Shown: positions 26,025-34,761 of the stretch, in pieces
How the letters are laid out: each line of letters begins with the position of its first letter
Numbering within the stretch: the first letter of the stretch is position 1
Assembly: GCA_001664005.1 (NCBI GenBank)
Contig: CP016093.1
Location: forward strand, 3,587,031-3,651,030
Length of the DNA: 64,000 bases
Source of the DNA: Rhizobiales bacterium NRL2
GTDB taxonomy: Bacteria > Pseudomonadota > Alphaproteobacteria > Minwuiales > Minwuiaceae
Reading direction: 5' to 3'
Notes under the pieces: model-generated
What the model was told of the DNA's origin: nothing
The model's input: the letters and a program-made list of their open reading frames with translations, nothing else
The model's database searches: none
Made by a program: the position numbers and the translations under genes

Positions 26025-29000
26025 ATGCATCTCCTCCAGGCGCAGCCCGGACAGATCGACGACGGGACGGAAGCGGTCGACCTGGGCCAGAGCCCGGCCG
26101 ACGTCGTCTTCCTGACCGCCGCCGACACCGAGATCGCGGCGCTGGCCGCGGCGCGGCGGGAGCTTGGACCGGAAGCGCCGGCATTGCGTCTCGCCAATCT
26201 GATGTTCCTGAAGCACCCCATGTCGGTCGACCAGTATGTCGAGAACACCGTCGCCGGCGCGCGGCTGGTGGTCGGGCGTTTCCTGGGCGGCGTCGGCTAC
26301 TGGTCCTATTGTATCGAGGAGATCGCCACCGCCTGCCGGGCGAAGGGAATCGCCTTCGCCGCCCTCCCCGGCGACGAGAAGCCCGACGCCGACCTCAAGG
26401 CCGTCTCGACGCTCGACGGCGAACCATACGAGACGCTGCACCGGTATCTCCGCGAAGGCGGACCCGGCAACTACCGCCACTGGCTCGCGTTCTGCCGCAC
26501 AATGCTGGAAGGCGGCGAGGCCCCGCCCCCGCCGAAGCGACTCATGCGCGCCGGACTCTACTGGCCCGGCCGGGAAGCGCCCTCGCTCGCCGAGGTGCAG
26601 ACCGACCGCACCCGGCCGGCGGCCATGGTCGTCTTCTACCGCGCACTGTTGCAGGGCGGCTCGACGGAACCTGTCGACGCGCTGATCGGGGCGCTGGAAG
26701 AAGCCGGGCTGCAGCCCGTGCCGGTCTTCGTCGCCAGCCTCAAAGAGGAATTGTCGGCGGACGTGCTGCGCGGGATCATGGCTGAGGCGCGCCCCGACAT
26801 CGTCCTCAACCTGACCGCCTTCGCCGTCGGCAAGCCGGGCGAGGCGGACGGCTCGGCCGAGATCCTGAACACCGTGCTGGAATCGGAGGACACGCCGGTC
26901 CTGCAGGTCGTCATGGCCTCCAGCTCCGAGGCGGCCTGGTCGGAGTCCATGCAGGGCCTGGGACCGCGCGACATCGCCATGCACGTCGCCCTGCCGGAAG
27001 TGGACGGGCGGGTGCTCAGCCGGGCGATCTCCTTCAAGGCCGAGGCGTCGTTCGACGAGGACGTCCAGTGCGCCATCGTCACGCCGAAGCCCCGCACCGA
27101 CCGCGTCCGGTTCGTCGCCGAACTGGCGCGCAACTGGACGACGCTGCGCCGCAAGCCCGCTGCCGAACGCAAGATCGCGCTGGTGCTCGCCAACTACCCC
27201 AACCGCGACGGACGGCTCGCCAACGGCGTCGGGCTGGACACGCCCGCCAGCACGGTCGGGGTCCTCGCTGCGCTCGATGCCGCCGGCTACCGCATCGAGG
27301 GCGCGCCTGAGGCAAGCAAGGAGCTGATGGACCGGATCATGGCCGGTCCGACCAACTGGCTGACCGACCGGACCGAACGCGCCGGCGGCGTCGTGCTGCC
27401 GACGGACGACTACCGCATTTTCTGGGAAGGCCTGCCGGAAGACCTGCGGCGGACCGTCGAGGACCGCTGGGGCGCGCCGGAAACGGATCCGTTCCACGAT
27501 CCCGCCCGTGGTGGCTTCGTGCTCTCGGTCATCGAGTTCGGCAACGCCGTCGTCGCGGTACAGCCGGCGCGCGGCTATCAGATCGACCCGAAGGAGAGCT
27601 ATCACAGCCCCGATCTGCCGCCGCCGCACGGTTATCTCGCTTTCTACTGCTGGCTCCGGCGGTCCTTCGGCGCGGACGCCATCGTCCATCTGGGCAAGCA
27701 CGGCAATCTGGAATGGCTGCCGGGCAAGGCCCTGGCGCTTTCGGAATGCTGCTTCCCGGAGGCGGCGCTGGGCCCCCTGCCCCATCTCTATCCCTTCATC
27801 GTCAACGATCCGGGCGAGGGCTCCCAGGCCAAGCGCCGCAGCGCCGCCGTGATCGTCGACCACCTGACGCCGCCCATGACCCGCGCGGAGACCTATGGCG
27901 CGCTGAAGGACCTGGAAGCGCTTGTCGACGAGTACTACGACGCGGCCGGCCTCGACCGCCGCCGGCTGGAGCACCTGAAGAAGGAGATCCTGTCGCTGGT
28001 CCGCACCGAAGGGCTGGACGCCGATGCCGGCATCGCCCCTGGCGACGACGAGGAGGCCGCCTTTCAGGCGCTCGACAACTATCTCTGCGAACTCAAGGAA
28101 GCGCAGATCCGCGACGGCCTGCATATCTTCGGTCAGTCCCCGGACGGACGGCAGCGCCGCGACCTTCTGGTGGCGCTCGCCCGCGTGCCGGGCCGCAACC
28201 ACGGTTCGCTCCACCGCGCCATCGCCGACGATCTCGGACTGGGCTTCGATCCGCTGGACTGCGACCTCGGCGCGCCGTGGACGGGACCGGAACCGGATGC
28301 GCTGGCGAAGGTCGACAACGCCCCCTGGCGCACGGCGGGCGACACCGTCGAGCGGATCGAACTTCTGGCGGCCGAGTTGGTGGCACTCGTTGAGCTATCA
28401 CCCCCTCCCCGGCCCTCCCCCATCAAGGGGGAGGGAAAGGAAGAGACCGGCTTCAAATCCTCCCCCCTGGTGGGGGAGGTCGGCGCGGAGCGCCGGGTGG
28501 GGGGGATGCCCGAGTCAGCGAAGATTCTCGACCGTCTCGACAGCGCGCTCGCGCCGGCGCTGGATAGCTGCGGCGCGGCGGAGATGGCGGCGCTGCTGCG
28601 CGGCCTCGATGGCCGCTTCGTGCCGCCGGGACCGTCGGGCGCGCCGACGCGGGGCCGGGCCGACGTGCTGCCGACGGGCCGCAACTTCTTCTCCATCGAC
28701 AGCCGCGCCATGCCGACCGAAGCCGCGTGGACGCTGGGCTGGAAGTCCGCCAGCCGACTGATCGAGCGGCACATGCAGGACCAGGGCGACTGGCCCCGCA
28801 CCATGGCGCTGACCGCCTGGGGCACGTCAAACATGCGCACCGGCGGCGACGACATCGCCCAGGCGCTGGCCCTGGTCGGCGCCCGGCCCGTCTGGGAGAA
28901 GGCGTCCCGGCGCGTCACGGGCTTCGAGATCATTCCAGCCACGGCCCTGGGGCGGCCGCGCGTCGACGTCACGCTGCGCATCTCCGGCTTCTTCCGCGAC

Positions 29001-29861
29001 GCCTTTCCCGTGCAGATCGATCTGTTCGATTCGGCGGTGCGCGCGATCATGGCGCTGGACGAGAGCCCCGACGACAACCCGCTGGCCGCCGCCTTCGCCC
29101 GCGACGCAGCGCAACTCGCGGACGGCGGGCAGGACCGCGCCGAGGCCGAACGCCGGGCGGGCTACCGCATCTTCGGCGCCAAGCCCGGCGCCTATGGCGC
29201 AGGGCTGCAGGCGCTGATCGACGAACGGCTGTGGGAGAACCGGGGCGATCTGGCCGACAGCTTCCTGAACTGGGGCGGCTACGCCTATGGCGCGGGCGCG
29301 GAGGGCGACCGGGCGCGCGGCGAACTGGAAACCCGGCTCGCCAACGTCGAGGCGGTTGTCCAGAACCAGGACAACCGCGAGCACGACATCCTCGATTCGG
29401 ACGACTACTACCAGTTCGAGGGCGGCATGAGCGCCGCGGTCACCCACCTGAGGGGCGCGGAACCGGTCAGCTATCACAATGACCATTCCCGGCCCGAACG
29501 TCCCGTCATCCGCACCCTGTCGGAGGAGGTCGGACGCGTCGTGCGTTCGCGCGCCGCGAACCCGAAATGGATCGAAGGCGTGATGCGCCACGGCTACAAG
29601 GGCGCCTTCGAAATCGCGGCGACGGTGGACTACCTCTTCGCCTTCGCGGCGACCACCAGCGCGGTCGGCTCGCACCATTTCGACCTGCTCTACCGCGCCT
29701 ATCTGGCCGACGATGCCGTGCGCGGCTTCATCGCCGAGCACAATCCGGCGGCGCTGAAGGAAATTGCGGCACGGCTGGACGAGGCGATCCGGCGCGGCTT
29801 CTGGCGCCCGCGGGCCAATGACGCCACAGTACGACTGAACGAACTGATCGAGGGAGGCTGA
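26025..29861 (+). CDS. cobN: Cobaltochelatase subunit CobN
   Basis: 1278 residues, the large subunit of the ATP-dependent aerobic cobaltochelatase that inserts Co2+ into hydrogenobyrinate a,c-diamide. The N-terminus MHLLQAQPGQIDDGTEAVDL is typical. Core family blocks are present: RGYQIDPKESYHSPDLPPPH, IVHLGKHGNLEWLPGK, and, near the end, NDHSRPERPVIRTLSEEVGR with VDYLFAFAATTSAVGSHH. At about residues 790-828 the protein carries a Pro/Gly-rich stretch (SPPPRPSPIKGEG, then SPLVGEVGAERRVGG) coded by an inserted palindromic DNA element. This stretch is foreign to the family and likely sits in a surface loop. Partners CobS and CobT are not in the window. Four bases separate it from cobO. Confidence 0.97.
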   Translation: MHLLQAQPGQIDDGTEAVDLGQSPADVVFLTAADTEIAALAAARRELGPEAPALRLANLMFLKHPMSVDQYVENTVAGARLVVGRFLGGVGYWSYCIEEIATACRAKGIAFAALPGDEKPDADLKAVSTLDGEPYETLHRYLREGGPGNYRHWLAFCRTMLEGGEAPPPPKRLMRAGLYWPGREAPSLAEVQTDRTRPAAMVVFYRALLQGGSTEPVDALIGALEEAGLQPVPVFVASLKEELSADVLRGIMAEARPDIVLNLTAFAVGKPGEADGSAEILNTVLESEDTPVLQVVMASSSEAAWSESMQGLGPRDIAMHVALPEVDGRVLSRAISFKAEASFDEDVQCAIVTPKPRTDRVRFVAELARNWTTLRRKPAAERKIALVLANYPNRDGRLANGVGLDTPASTVGVLAALDAAGYRIEGAPEASKELMDRIMAGPTNWLTDRTERAGGVVLPTDDYRIFWEGLPEDLRRTVEDRWGAPETDPFHDPARGGFVLSVIEFGNAVVAVQPARGYQIDPKESYHSPDLPPPHGYLAFYCWLRRSFGADAIVHLGKHGNLEWLPGKALALSECCFPEAALGPLPHLYPFIVNDPGEGSQAKRRSAAVIVDHLTPPMTRAETYGALKDLEALVDEYYDAAGLDRRRLEHLKKEILSLVRTEGLDADAGIAPGDDEEAAFQALDNYLCELKEAQIRDGLHIFGQSPDGRQRRDLLVALARVPGRNHGSLHRAIADDLGLGFDPLDCDLGAPWTGPEPDALAKVDNAPWRTAGDTVERIELLAAELVALVELSPPPRPSPIKGEGKEETGFKSSPLVGEVGAERRVGGMPESAKILDRLDSALAPALDSCGAAEMAALLRGLDGRFVPPGPSGAPTRGRADVLPTGRNFFSIDSRAMPTEAAWTLGWKSASRLIERHMQDQGDWPRTMALTAWGTSNMRTGGDDIAQALALVGARPVWEKASRRVTGFEIIPATALGRPRVDVTLRISGFFRDAFPVQIDLFDSAVRAIMALDESPDDNPLAAAFARDAAQLADGGQDRAEAERRAGYRIFGAKPGAYGAGLQALIDERLWENRGDLADSFLNWGGYAYGAGAEGDRARGELETRLANVEAVVQNQDNREHDILDSDDYYQFEGGMSAAVTHLRGAEPVSYHNDHSRPERPVIRTLSEEVGRVVRSRAANPKWIEGVMRHGYKGAFEIAATVDYLFAFAATTSAVGSHHFDLLYRAYLADDAVRGFIAEHNPAALKEIAARLDEAIRRGFWRPRANDATVRLNELIEGG
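28400..28512. repeat. Palindromic element inserted in frame inside cobN
   Basis: Two hairpins with 5-nt loops, CCCTCCCCC-ATCAA-GGGGGAGGG (28413-28435) and CCTCCCCC-CTGGT-GGGGGAGG (28459-28479), are followed by CGGCGC-GGA-GCGCCG (28481-28495) and a G run. The base pattern differs sharply from flanking codons. The insert keeps the cobN frame and adds about 38 residues. Short palindromic repeats of this look are known between genes in many alphaproteobacteria and, in Rickettsia, within genes. Confidence 0.8.
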
Positions 29862-29864
29862 CCG

Positions 29865-30482
29865 ATGGCCGAGCAAGAAGATCCCAACGCCCGCCACAAC
29901 GAGAAGATGGCCAAGAAGAAGGCCGCGCGGGACAAGATCATGGCCACCAAGACCGGCGAGAAGGGCCTGATCGTGGTCCACACCGGCAAGGGCAAGGGCA
30001 AGTCGACCGCCGCCTTCGGCATGATCTTCCGCTGTATCGCCCACGGCATGCGCTGCGCCGTGGTGCAGTTCATCAAGGGCGGCATGGACACCGGCGAGCG
30101 GCGTCTGATCGAGGAGCGCTTCTCCGACCTCTGCACCTTCGAGACCATGGGCGAGGGCTTCACCTGGGAGACCCAGGACCGCGAGCGCGACGTCGCCAAT
30201 GCCCGCGCCGCCTGGGAGCGCGCCAAGCAGCTCATCCTCGACCCGGAAGTGAAGATGGTCCTGCTGGACGAACTCAACATCGCGCTGCGCTACGACTACA
30301 TCCCGGTCGAGGAGATCGTCGATTTCCTGAAGAACGAGAAGCCCGAGATGACCCACGTCGTCATCACCGGCCGCAACGCCAAGGACGAACTGCTGGAGAT
30401 CGCGGATCTCGCCACCGAGATGACCATGCTCGCCCACCCCTTCCGCGCCGGCGTCAAGGCGCAGCAGGGCGTGGAGTTCTAG
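29865..30482 (+). CDS. cobO: Cob(I)yrinic acid a,c-diamide adenosyltransferase (CobO/BtuR type)
   Basis: 205 residues. It transfers the adenosyl group of ATP to cob(I)yrinate a,c-diamide or cobinamide. The P-loop variant is TGKGKGKSTAAFG (40-52), which in CobA/BtuR binds ATP in reversed orientation. Later blocks include VVQFIKGGMDTGERR, KMVLLDELNIALRYDY and HVVITGRNAKDELLEIADLATEM, all diagnostic. The basic N-terminus (NEKMAKKKAARDK) is typical of the alphaproteobacterial form. It is the last gene of the riboswitch-led unit, with a 39-bp repeat just after the stop. Confidence 0.95.
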   Translation: MAEQEDPNARHNEKMAKKKAARDKIMATKTGEKGLIVVHTGKGKGKSTAAFGMIFRCIAHGMRCAVVQFIKGGMDTGERRLIEERFSDLCTFETMGEGFTWETQDRERDVANARAAWERAKQLILDPEVKMVLLDELNIALRYDYIPVEEIVDFLKNEKPEMTHVVITGRNAKDELLEIADLATEMTMLAHPFRAGVKAQQGVEF

Positions 30483-30487
30483 GGGGA

Positions 30488-30526
30488 GCAGGCGGACTGG
30501 GGATGGCTGGGCCGGCCAGCCCGCCG
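30488..30526. repeat. 39-bp repeat, copy A, after cobO
   Basis: This segment begins 6 nt after the cobO stop and matches 34641-34680 at about 35 of 39 positions; all differences I see are transitions. It can fold with GGCGGACTGG pairing to CCAGCCCGCC around a loop that contains GGGCCGG. Both copies start within ten bases of a stop codon. Confidence 0.6.
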
Positions 30527-30577
30527 TCCCGCGAGCGAATGACCGGACGAACGGGCAATGACGTTCCGGCAAAAACC

Positions 30578-30664
30578 TGTCACCCCCGCCTTGTGCGGGG
30601 GTCCGGAGCGGCTGCGCCGCAAGTCAATGATTCAACCGGATGCCCGCACAGGGCGGGCATGACA
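30578..30664. repeat. Double-hairpin intergenic element with TGTCA/TGACA ends
   Basis: The element starts TGTCA and ends TGACA. Inside are CCCCCGC-CTTGT-GCGGGGG (30583-30601) and ATGCCCGC-ACAGG-GCGGGCAT (30640-30660). It lies between convergent cobO and the oxidoreductase gene. Its ends and its second hairpin resemble the element at 31708-31806. Confidence 0.75.
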
Positions 30665-30678
30665 CCGAAAAATCAACA

Positions 30679-31692
30679 TTACACCGCCACCCACCGCCCC
30701 TCATCGGCCGAGCGGTAGACGGCTTCCTCGATCTCAACGTTCCGCAGGTAGTCCCGGACCGACGTCTCCGCCGGCGCGCCGTCCAGGAAGTGGGCAAGGG
30801 CGTGCGCCTGGAAGGCGTGCACACAGTCGCCGCCGAAGCCCCGGTCGTCCCAGGCGTAGCCGTGGCGGCGTTCGGCCTGGCCATTGGGCTTGAGCCAGAG
30901 CGCGCCATCGCCGGTCAGCCTGAGCCGCGCTTCCGAGCCGTCCAGCCAGAGCTCCCCCATGGTGAGCCGCGGGTTCGCCGCCTCGAACTCTGTCAGCCGG
31001 TTGCCGTCGAAGACGCCGCGGCCGCCGTCCCGGAACCGGAACAGCACGATCCCGGCGTCCTCCCCCGCGATCGCCGGGTTGAGGCGGCGTAGATCGGCGA
31101 AGGCCTCGCCTACCTCCCCCATCAGGAATCGGAAGGTGTCGATGAAATGGATGCCGGTCTCGTGGACGAGAAAGCGCGGCATCTTCTGGAAATAGGGCTG
31201 GCGGGCGAGATAGGCGTCCGGGCCGCGCCCGTCGCCGGGCCGGAGCCGGAACAGGATCGACTGGGGCGCGCCCAGCAGCCCCGCGTCGAGCAGCCGCCGC
31301 GCCTCCCGGTACCAGGGCTGGAAGCGGAAGTTCTCATGCACCAGCGCCCGGACCCCGGCGGCTTCCACCGCCTCGGCGATGGCTTGCGCGCCGGCGAGAT
31401 GGTCGGCCAGCGGCTTCTGCAGGATCATGGGCAGGCCGCGCTCGGCCACGCGCCGTGCCAGCCCCAGCCGCGTCGCCGGCGGGGTGATCAGATCGACCAC
31501 GTCAGGCGCGGTCCGCTCCAGCGCTTCGTCGAAATCGGCGAAGGCCGGCGCCCCGCCCACGGCCTCGGCCTTCCCAAGGTCAAGATCGCACACACCAGCG
31601 AGCTCTGCGCGGTCCAGCCGCTTCCAGGAGTCGTAGTGGAACTGCGCGAAATAGCCGGCGCCGACGCCGAGGACGCGGAGGCGGTCAGCCAT
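30679..31692 (-). CDS. Gfo/Idh/MocA family oxidoreductase
   Basis: 337 residues from the ATG at 31692; the open frame upstream is repeat-derived sequence and not coding. The N-terminal Rossmann motif is VLGVGAGYFAQFHY (residues 7-20) and the conserved lysine motif reads QKPLADH (usual EKP; Glu replaced by Gln, Lys kept). The C-terminal alpha/beta domain carries LVHETGIHFIDTFRFLMGEV, with the His used in catalysis by the family. It likely uses NAD(P)(H) on a polyol or sugar-type substrate; the exact one is unknown. It stands between two palindromic elements, downstream of the dehydrogenase gene on the same strand. Confidence 0.85.
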   Translation of the reverse strand: MADRLRVLGVGAGYFAQFHYDSWKRLDRAELAGVCDLDLGKAEAVGGAPAFADFDEALERTAPDVVDLITPPATRLGLARRVAERGLPMILQKPLADHLAGAQAIAEAVEAAGVRALVHENFRFQPWYREARRLLDAGLLGAPQSILFRLRPGDGRGPDAYLARQPYFQKMPRFLVHETGIHFIDTFRFLMGEVGEAFADLRRLNPAIAGEDAGIVLFRFRDGGRGVFDGNRLTEFEAANPRLTMGELWLDGSEARLRLTGDGALWLKPNGQAERRHGYAWDDRGFGGDCVHAFQAHALAHFLDGAPAETSVRDYLRNVEIEEAVYRSADEGRWVAV

Positions 31693-31707
31693 GCCGCGGC
31701 CGCCTCC

Positions 31708-31806
31708 TGTCATCCCCGATGCCGCATCGCGGCACTCGGGGACCGTGTGGCGGATCGCGATGGCGTTCCATCCTGGTCCCGATGCCCGGGCAAGCCGGGC
31801 ATGACA
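31708..31806. repeat. Double-hairpin intergenic element with TGTCA/TGACA ends
   Basis: Begins TGTCATCCCCG and ends GGGCATGACA. The first hairpin pairs CCCCGATGCCGC with GCGGCACTCGGGG (31714-31741, one bulge), and the second is ATGCCCGG-GCAAG-CCGGGCAT (31782-31802). It fills most of the gap between the oxidoreductase and the dehydrogenase genes, and shares its termini with 30578-30664. Confidence 0.75.
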
Positions 31807-31832
31807 TCGAGAGTGAGGTATGGGAACGCAGG

Positions 31833-32903
31833 TCACCCCTCGAGTTCCGCGAGCACCGCGTCGGCGGCGGCGGCGGTCGAGGCCTCGCCGCCCAGATCGC
31901 GGGTGCGCGCCGCGCCGGAGCGGAGCGCGGCCTCCACCGCCCACTCGATCGCCGAGGCCGCGCGTTGCAGGCGCTCGTCCTCGCGGCGGCGGCCCAGCCA
32001 GTCCAGCATCAGGGCGGCCGAGAGGATCATCGCCCCCGGGTTGGCGATGCCCTGGCCCATGATGTCCGGCGCAGTGCCGTGGCTCGGCTGGAAGATGGCG
32101 ACGTCGCCGCCAATATCGCCGGACGGCGCCAGACCCAGCCCGCCGATCAGGCCGGCCCCGAGGTCGGAGAGGATGTCGCCGAACATGTTCTCGGTCACCA
32201 TGACGTCGAAGTCCCAGGGCCGCTGCACCATCGCCATGGCGCAGGCGTCGACGTAGAGCCGCTCGGTCGCGACGTCCGGATACTCGGTGGCTATCTCGTC
32301 GAAGATGCGGCGGAAGAAGGCCATGGAGCCCAGCACGTTGGCCTTGTCGATCAGGGTGAGGTGCTTGCGCCGCGTGCGGGCCAGGTCGAAGGAGAAGCGG
32401 AACAGCTTCTCCGACGTCGCCCGCGTCACCTCCATGATGTCGCGGACGGCCCGGTCGCCGTCGGCCTGTTCCTTGCCGCGGCCGACGAACAGGCCCTCGG
32501 TGGACTCCCGGACCAGCACGAAGTCGATGTCGCGGCCGCGGGGGTCCTTCAGTGGCACGGCGTCGGGCAGCCAGGCGCGGATCGGACGCACGCCGCCATA
32601 GAGGCCGAAGATCTCGCGCAGGTCGATCTGGGGCACGATCTCCGTGTTGTCGGCGTAGCGCACGTCCGGCAGCCCCATGGCGGCGAGCAAAGTGGCGTCA
32701 GCCCGGCCCACGGCCTCCACTGTGGCTCGCGGCAGCGCCTCGCCGTGGTCGCGATAATGGGCGGCGCCCGCCGGGTGCTCGGCCGCCGAGACGCTGAAGC
32801 CGAAGAGGTCGGCGGCGCGGTCCAGCACCTTCAGCGCCGGATCCGTGACCTCGGGCCCGATGCCGTCCCCGGGTAGCACGGCGATGGAAATCGTGTCGTT
32901 CAA
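31833..32903 (-). CDS. Isocitrate/isopropylmalate dehydrogenase family (tartrate dehydrogenase-like)
   Basis: About 356 residues from a TTG at 32903, which has GGGAGGGG upstream and gives the normal N-terminus NDTISIAVLPGDGIGPEV. An ATG at 32951 would add 16 residues without a good ribosome-binding site. The metal/substrate site shows DVMVTENMFGDILSDLGAGL and GLAPSGDIGGDVAIFQPSHG, and the NAD-binding end matches the beta-decarboxylating dehydrogenases. It oxidises a 2-hydroxy diacid with decarboxylation; tartrate, malate or 3-isopropylmalate analogues are possible. leuB itself is usually next to leuCD, which are absent, so a tartrate/D-malate type is more likely. Confidence 0.85.
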   Translation of the reverse strand: MNDTISIAVLPGDGIGPEVTDPALKVLDRAADLFGFSVSAAEHPAGAAHYRDHGEALPRATVEAVGRADATLLAAMGLPDVRYADNTEIVPQIDLREIFGLYGGVRPIRAWLPDAVPLKDPRGRDIDFVLVRESTEGLFVGRGKEQADGDRAVRDIMEVTRATSEKLFRFSFDLARTRRKHLTLIDKANVLGSMAFFRRIFDEIATEYPDVATERLYVDACAMAMVQRPWDFDVMVTENMFGDILSDLGAGLIGGLGLAPSGDIGGDVAIFQPSHGTAPDIMGQGIANPGAMILSAALMLDWLGRRREDERLQRAASAIEWAVEAALRSGAARTRDLGGEASTAAAADAVLAELEG

Positions 32904-33010
32904 GCTGCACCCCTCCCGGGCCTCCGGCCATTCAGCAGGCCGCGTTTTCATTGTCTGCCCCGCACTATAGTATGACCCCCGGTCAGAGGCGACGCTTGGG
33001 GAGGCGGCAG

Positions 33011-34636
33011 ATGATGACGGACAAGTCCGAATGGGTGATCGGCCGGACGCTGGCGCGGCAGGCGCGCGAGCGCGGCGACAAGCCGTTCATGCAGTTCGAG
33101 GACGGCGAGCCCTTTACATATTCGCAGGCGCACGAGATCGCCAACGCGACGGGCCACCGCTTCCGGGAGATCGGCGTGCAGTTCGGCGAGCATGTCGTGC
33201 TGATGCTGCACAACCGGCTGGAGTATCTGTGGTGCTGGTTCGGCCTAAACCGTATCGGCGCCGTCGCGGTGGCAGTGAACACCGCCTACAAGGGCCGCTT
33301 CCTGACCCACGTGCTGACCAACTGCAAGGCGCGCATCGCGGTGGTCGAGCGGGAATTCCTGCCCTGGCTGGCCGACATCGAGGACACCGCGCCCGACCTG
33401 GAGACCGTCTACGTGCCCGGCGGTCCGCTGATGGAAGGCGAAGTCCCGGCGTTCGAGCGGATCGACGTGCGTCCCTATTCCGAGCTGGAGGGCGGCTCGA
33501 CCGCCGACCACAACACCGAGGTCACCTATCGCGACATCGGCATGGTGATGTTCACCTCCGGGACCACCGGCCCGTCCAAGGCGGTGCTGATGCCGCACGG
33601 CCACCTGCACCTGGTCGGCGTCTCCCAGCAGCGGGCGCTGAACCTGACGGAAAACGACCGCTACTACATCTGCATGCCGCTGTTCCACGCCCAGGGCATC
33701 CTGATGCAGACCTACTCCATCATGCTGGCCGGCGGCAGCGCCGTGCTGATGAAGCAGTTCCGGCCGGCGCAGTGGATCGATGACGTGAAGAAGTACCAGG
33801 CGACCGTCACCAACCTGCTCGGCGTGATGAACGACTTCGTCCTCGCCCAGCCCGTCAAGGAGGGCGAGCGCGACAACAGGCTCCGCATGCTCAGTGCCGT
33901 GCCGGTGACCAACGAGACGGTATCGGCGCTCCGCGACCGCTTCGGCATTCCGAAATTCAGCGAGCTGTTCGGCATGACCGAGTGCAACATCCCCGCCTGG
34001 CGGCCCTTCGACGCGCCGGACGAGCCCGGCTGCTCGGGCAAGGTCTGGGACGAGTTCTACGAGGTGCGCATCGCCGACCCGGAGACCGATGAACCGCTGC
34101 CCACGGGCGAGGTCGGCGAAATCCTGGTCCGGCCGAAGGAACCCTTCTGCTTCATGCAGGGCTACAACGGCATGCCCGACCGCACGGTCGATACCTGGCG
34201 GAACTTCTGGTTCCACACCGGCGACGCCGGTCGCCTCGATGAGCGGAACTTTCTCTGGTACATCGACCGCATCAAGGACACGATCCGCCGCCGCGGCGAG
34301 AACATCTCCTCCTACGAGGTGGAATCGGTGCTGCTGGAACACCCGGCCATCGCCGAGGCGGCGGCCGTCGCGGTGAAGGCGGAGCAAGGCGGCGAGGACG
34401 AGGTGATGGCGTGCATCGTCCTGGCGCCCGGCGCGGAGGCGCCCGACCCCGTGGCGCTGCTGGATTTCTGCACGCCACGCATGCCCTATTTCGCCGTGCC
34501 GCGCTTCATCGAGTATCTCGACGAGATCCCGAAGACGCCGTCGTCCAAGATCCAGAAGAACAAGCTGCGCGAGCGCGGCCTGACCGAAAGCACCTGGGAC
34601 CGGGAGTCCGTCGGCTACAAGGTGAAGCGGACCTGA
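33011..34636 (+). CDS. AMP-dependent acyl-CoA ligase (crotonobetaine/carnitine-CoA ligase-like)
   Basis: 541 residues from the ATG at 33011, preceded by GGGGAGGCGGCAG; frame open to 32951. The ANL motifs are complete: A3 FTSGTTGPSKAVLMPHG, A5 FGMTECNIPAW, A7 FWFHTGDAGR, A8 RRRGENISSYEVE, and the catalytic lysine region KTPSSKIQKNKLRERG. The sequence resembles CaiC-type ligases that activate carnitine or other short hydrophilic acids; the substrate is not certain. It forms acyl-AMP then acyl-CoA in the cytoplasm. It is divergent from the dehydrogenase gene. Copy B of the 39-bp repeat follows. Confidence 0.88.
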   Translation: MMTDKSEWVIGRTLARQARERGDKPFMQFEDGEPFTYSQAHEIANATGHRFREIGVQFGEHVVLMLHNRLEYLWCWFGLNRIGAVAVAVNTAYKGRFLTHVLTNCKARIAVVEREFLPWLADIEDTAPDLETVYVPGGPLMEGEVPAFERIDVRPYSELEGGSTADHNTEVTYRDIGMVMFTSGTTGPSKAVLMPHGHLHLVGVSQQRALNLTENDRYYICMPLFHAQGILMQTYSIMLAGGSAVLMKQFRPAQWIDDVKKYQATVTNLLGVMNDFVLAQPVKEGERDNRLRMLSAVPVTNETVSALRDRFGIPKFSELFGMTECNIPAWRPFDAPDEPGCSGKVWDEFYEVRIADPETDEPLPTGEVGEILVRPKEPFCFMQGYNGMPDRTVDTWRNFWFHTGDAGRLDERNFLWYIDRIKDTIRRRGENISSYEVESVLLEHPAIAEAAAVAVKAEQGGEDEVMACIVLAPGAEAPDPVALLDFCTPRMPYFAVPRFIEYLDEIPKTPSSKIQKNKLRERGLTESTWDRESVGYKVKRT

Positions 34637-34641
34637 TCAAC

Positions 34642-34680
34642 GCAGGCGGGCCGGGGATGGCCGGGCCGGCCAGCTCGCCG
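34642..34680. repeat. 39-bp repeat, copy B, after CoA ligase gene
   Basis: Starts 5 nt after the ligase stop and aligns without gaps with copy A (30488-30526). It can pair GGCGGGCCGG with its 3' part CCAGCTCGCC, less perfectly than copy A. The flank after the shared block diverges. Confidence 0.6.
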
Positions 34681-34697
34681 ACTTTCGCTCATTTCCG

Positions 34698-34725
34698 TTG
34701 ACCCCGCACACCGGCGGCATAGTTT
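34698..34725 (+). promoter_or_regulatory. Candidate sigma-70-type promoter of nitronate monooxygenase gene
   Basis: TTGACC (34698-34703) is followed after 16 bp by TAGTTT (34720-34725). Transcription would start near 34732, giving a leader of about 30 nt with GAGGGGAAAC before the ATG at 34762. The -35 box is good; the -10 box is weak. Confidence 0.4.
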
Positions 34726-34761
34726 CTCGCGCACGCACCAATCCGAGGGGAAACAAGGCAC

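Noticed and set aside
28413-28495. The hairpins in cobN as a transcription terminator or the end of a split gene
   Set aside because: The reading frame is continuous across them and conserved CobN blocks occur on both sides; there is no T tract.
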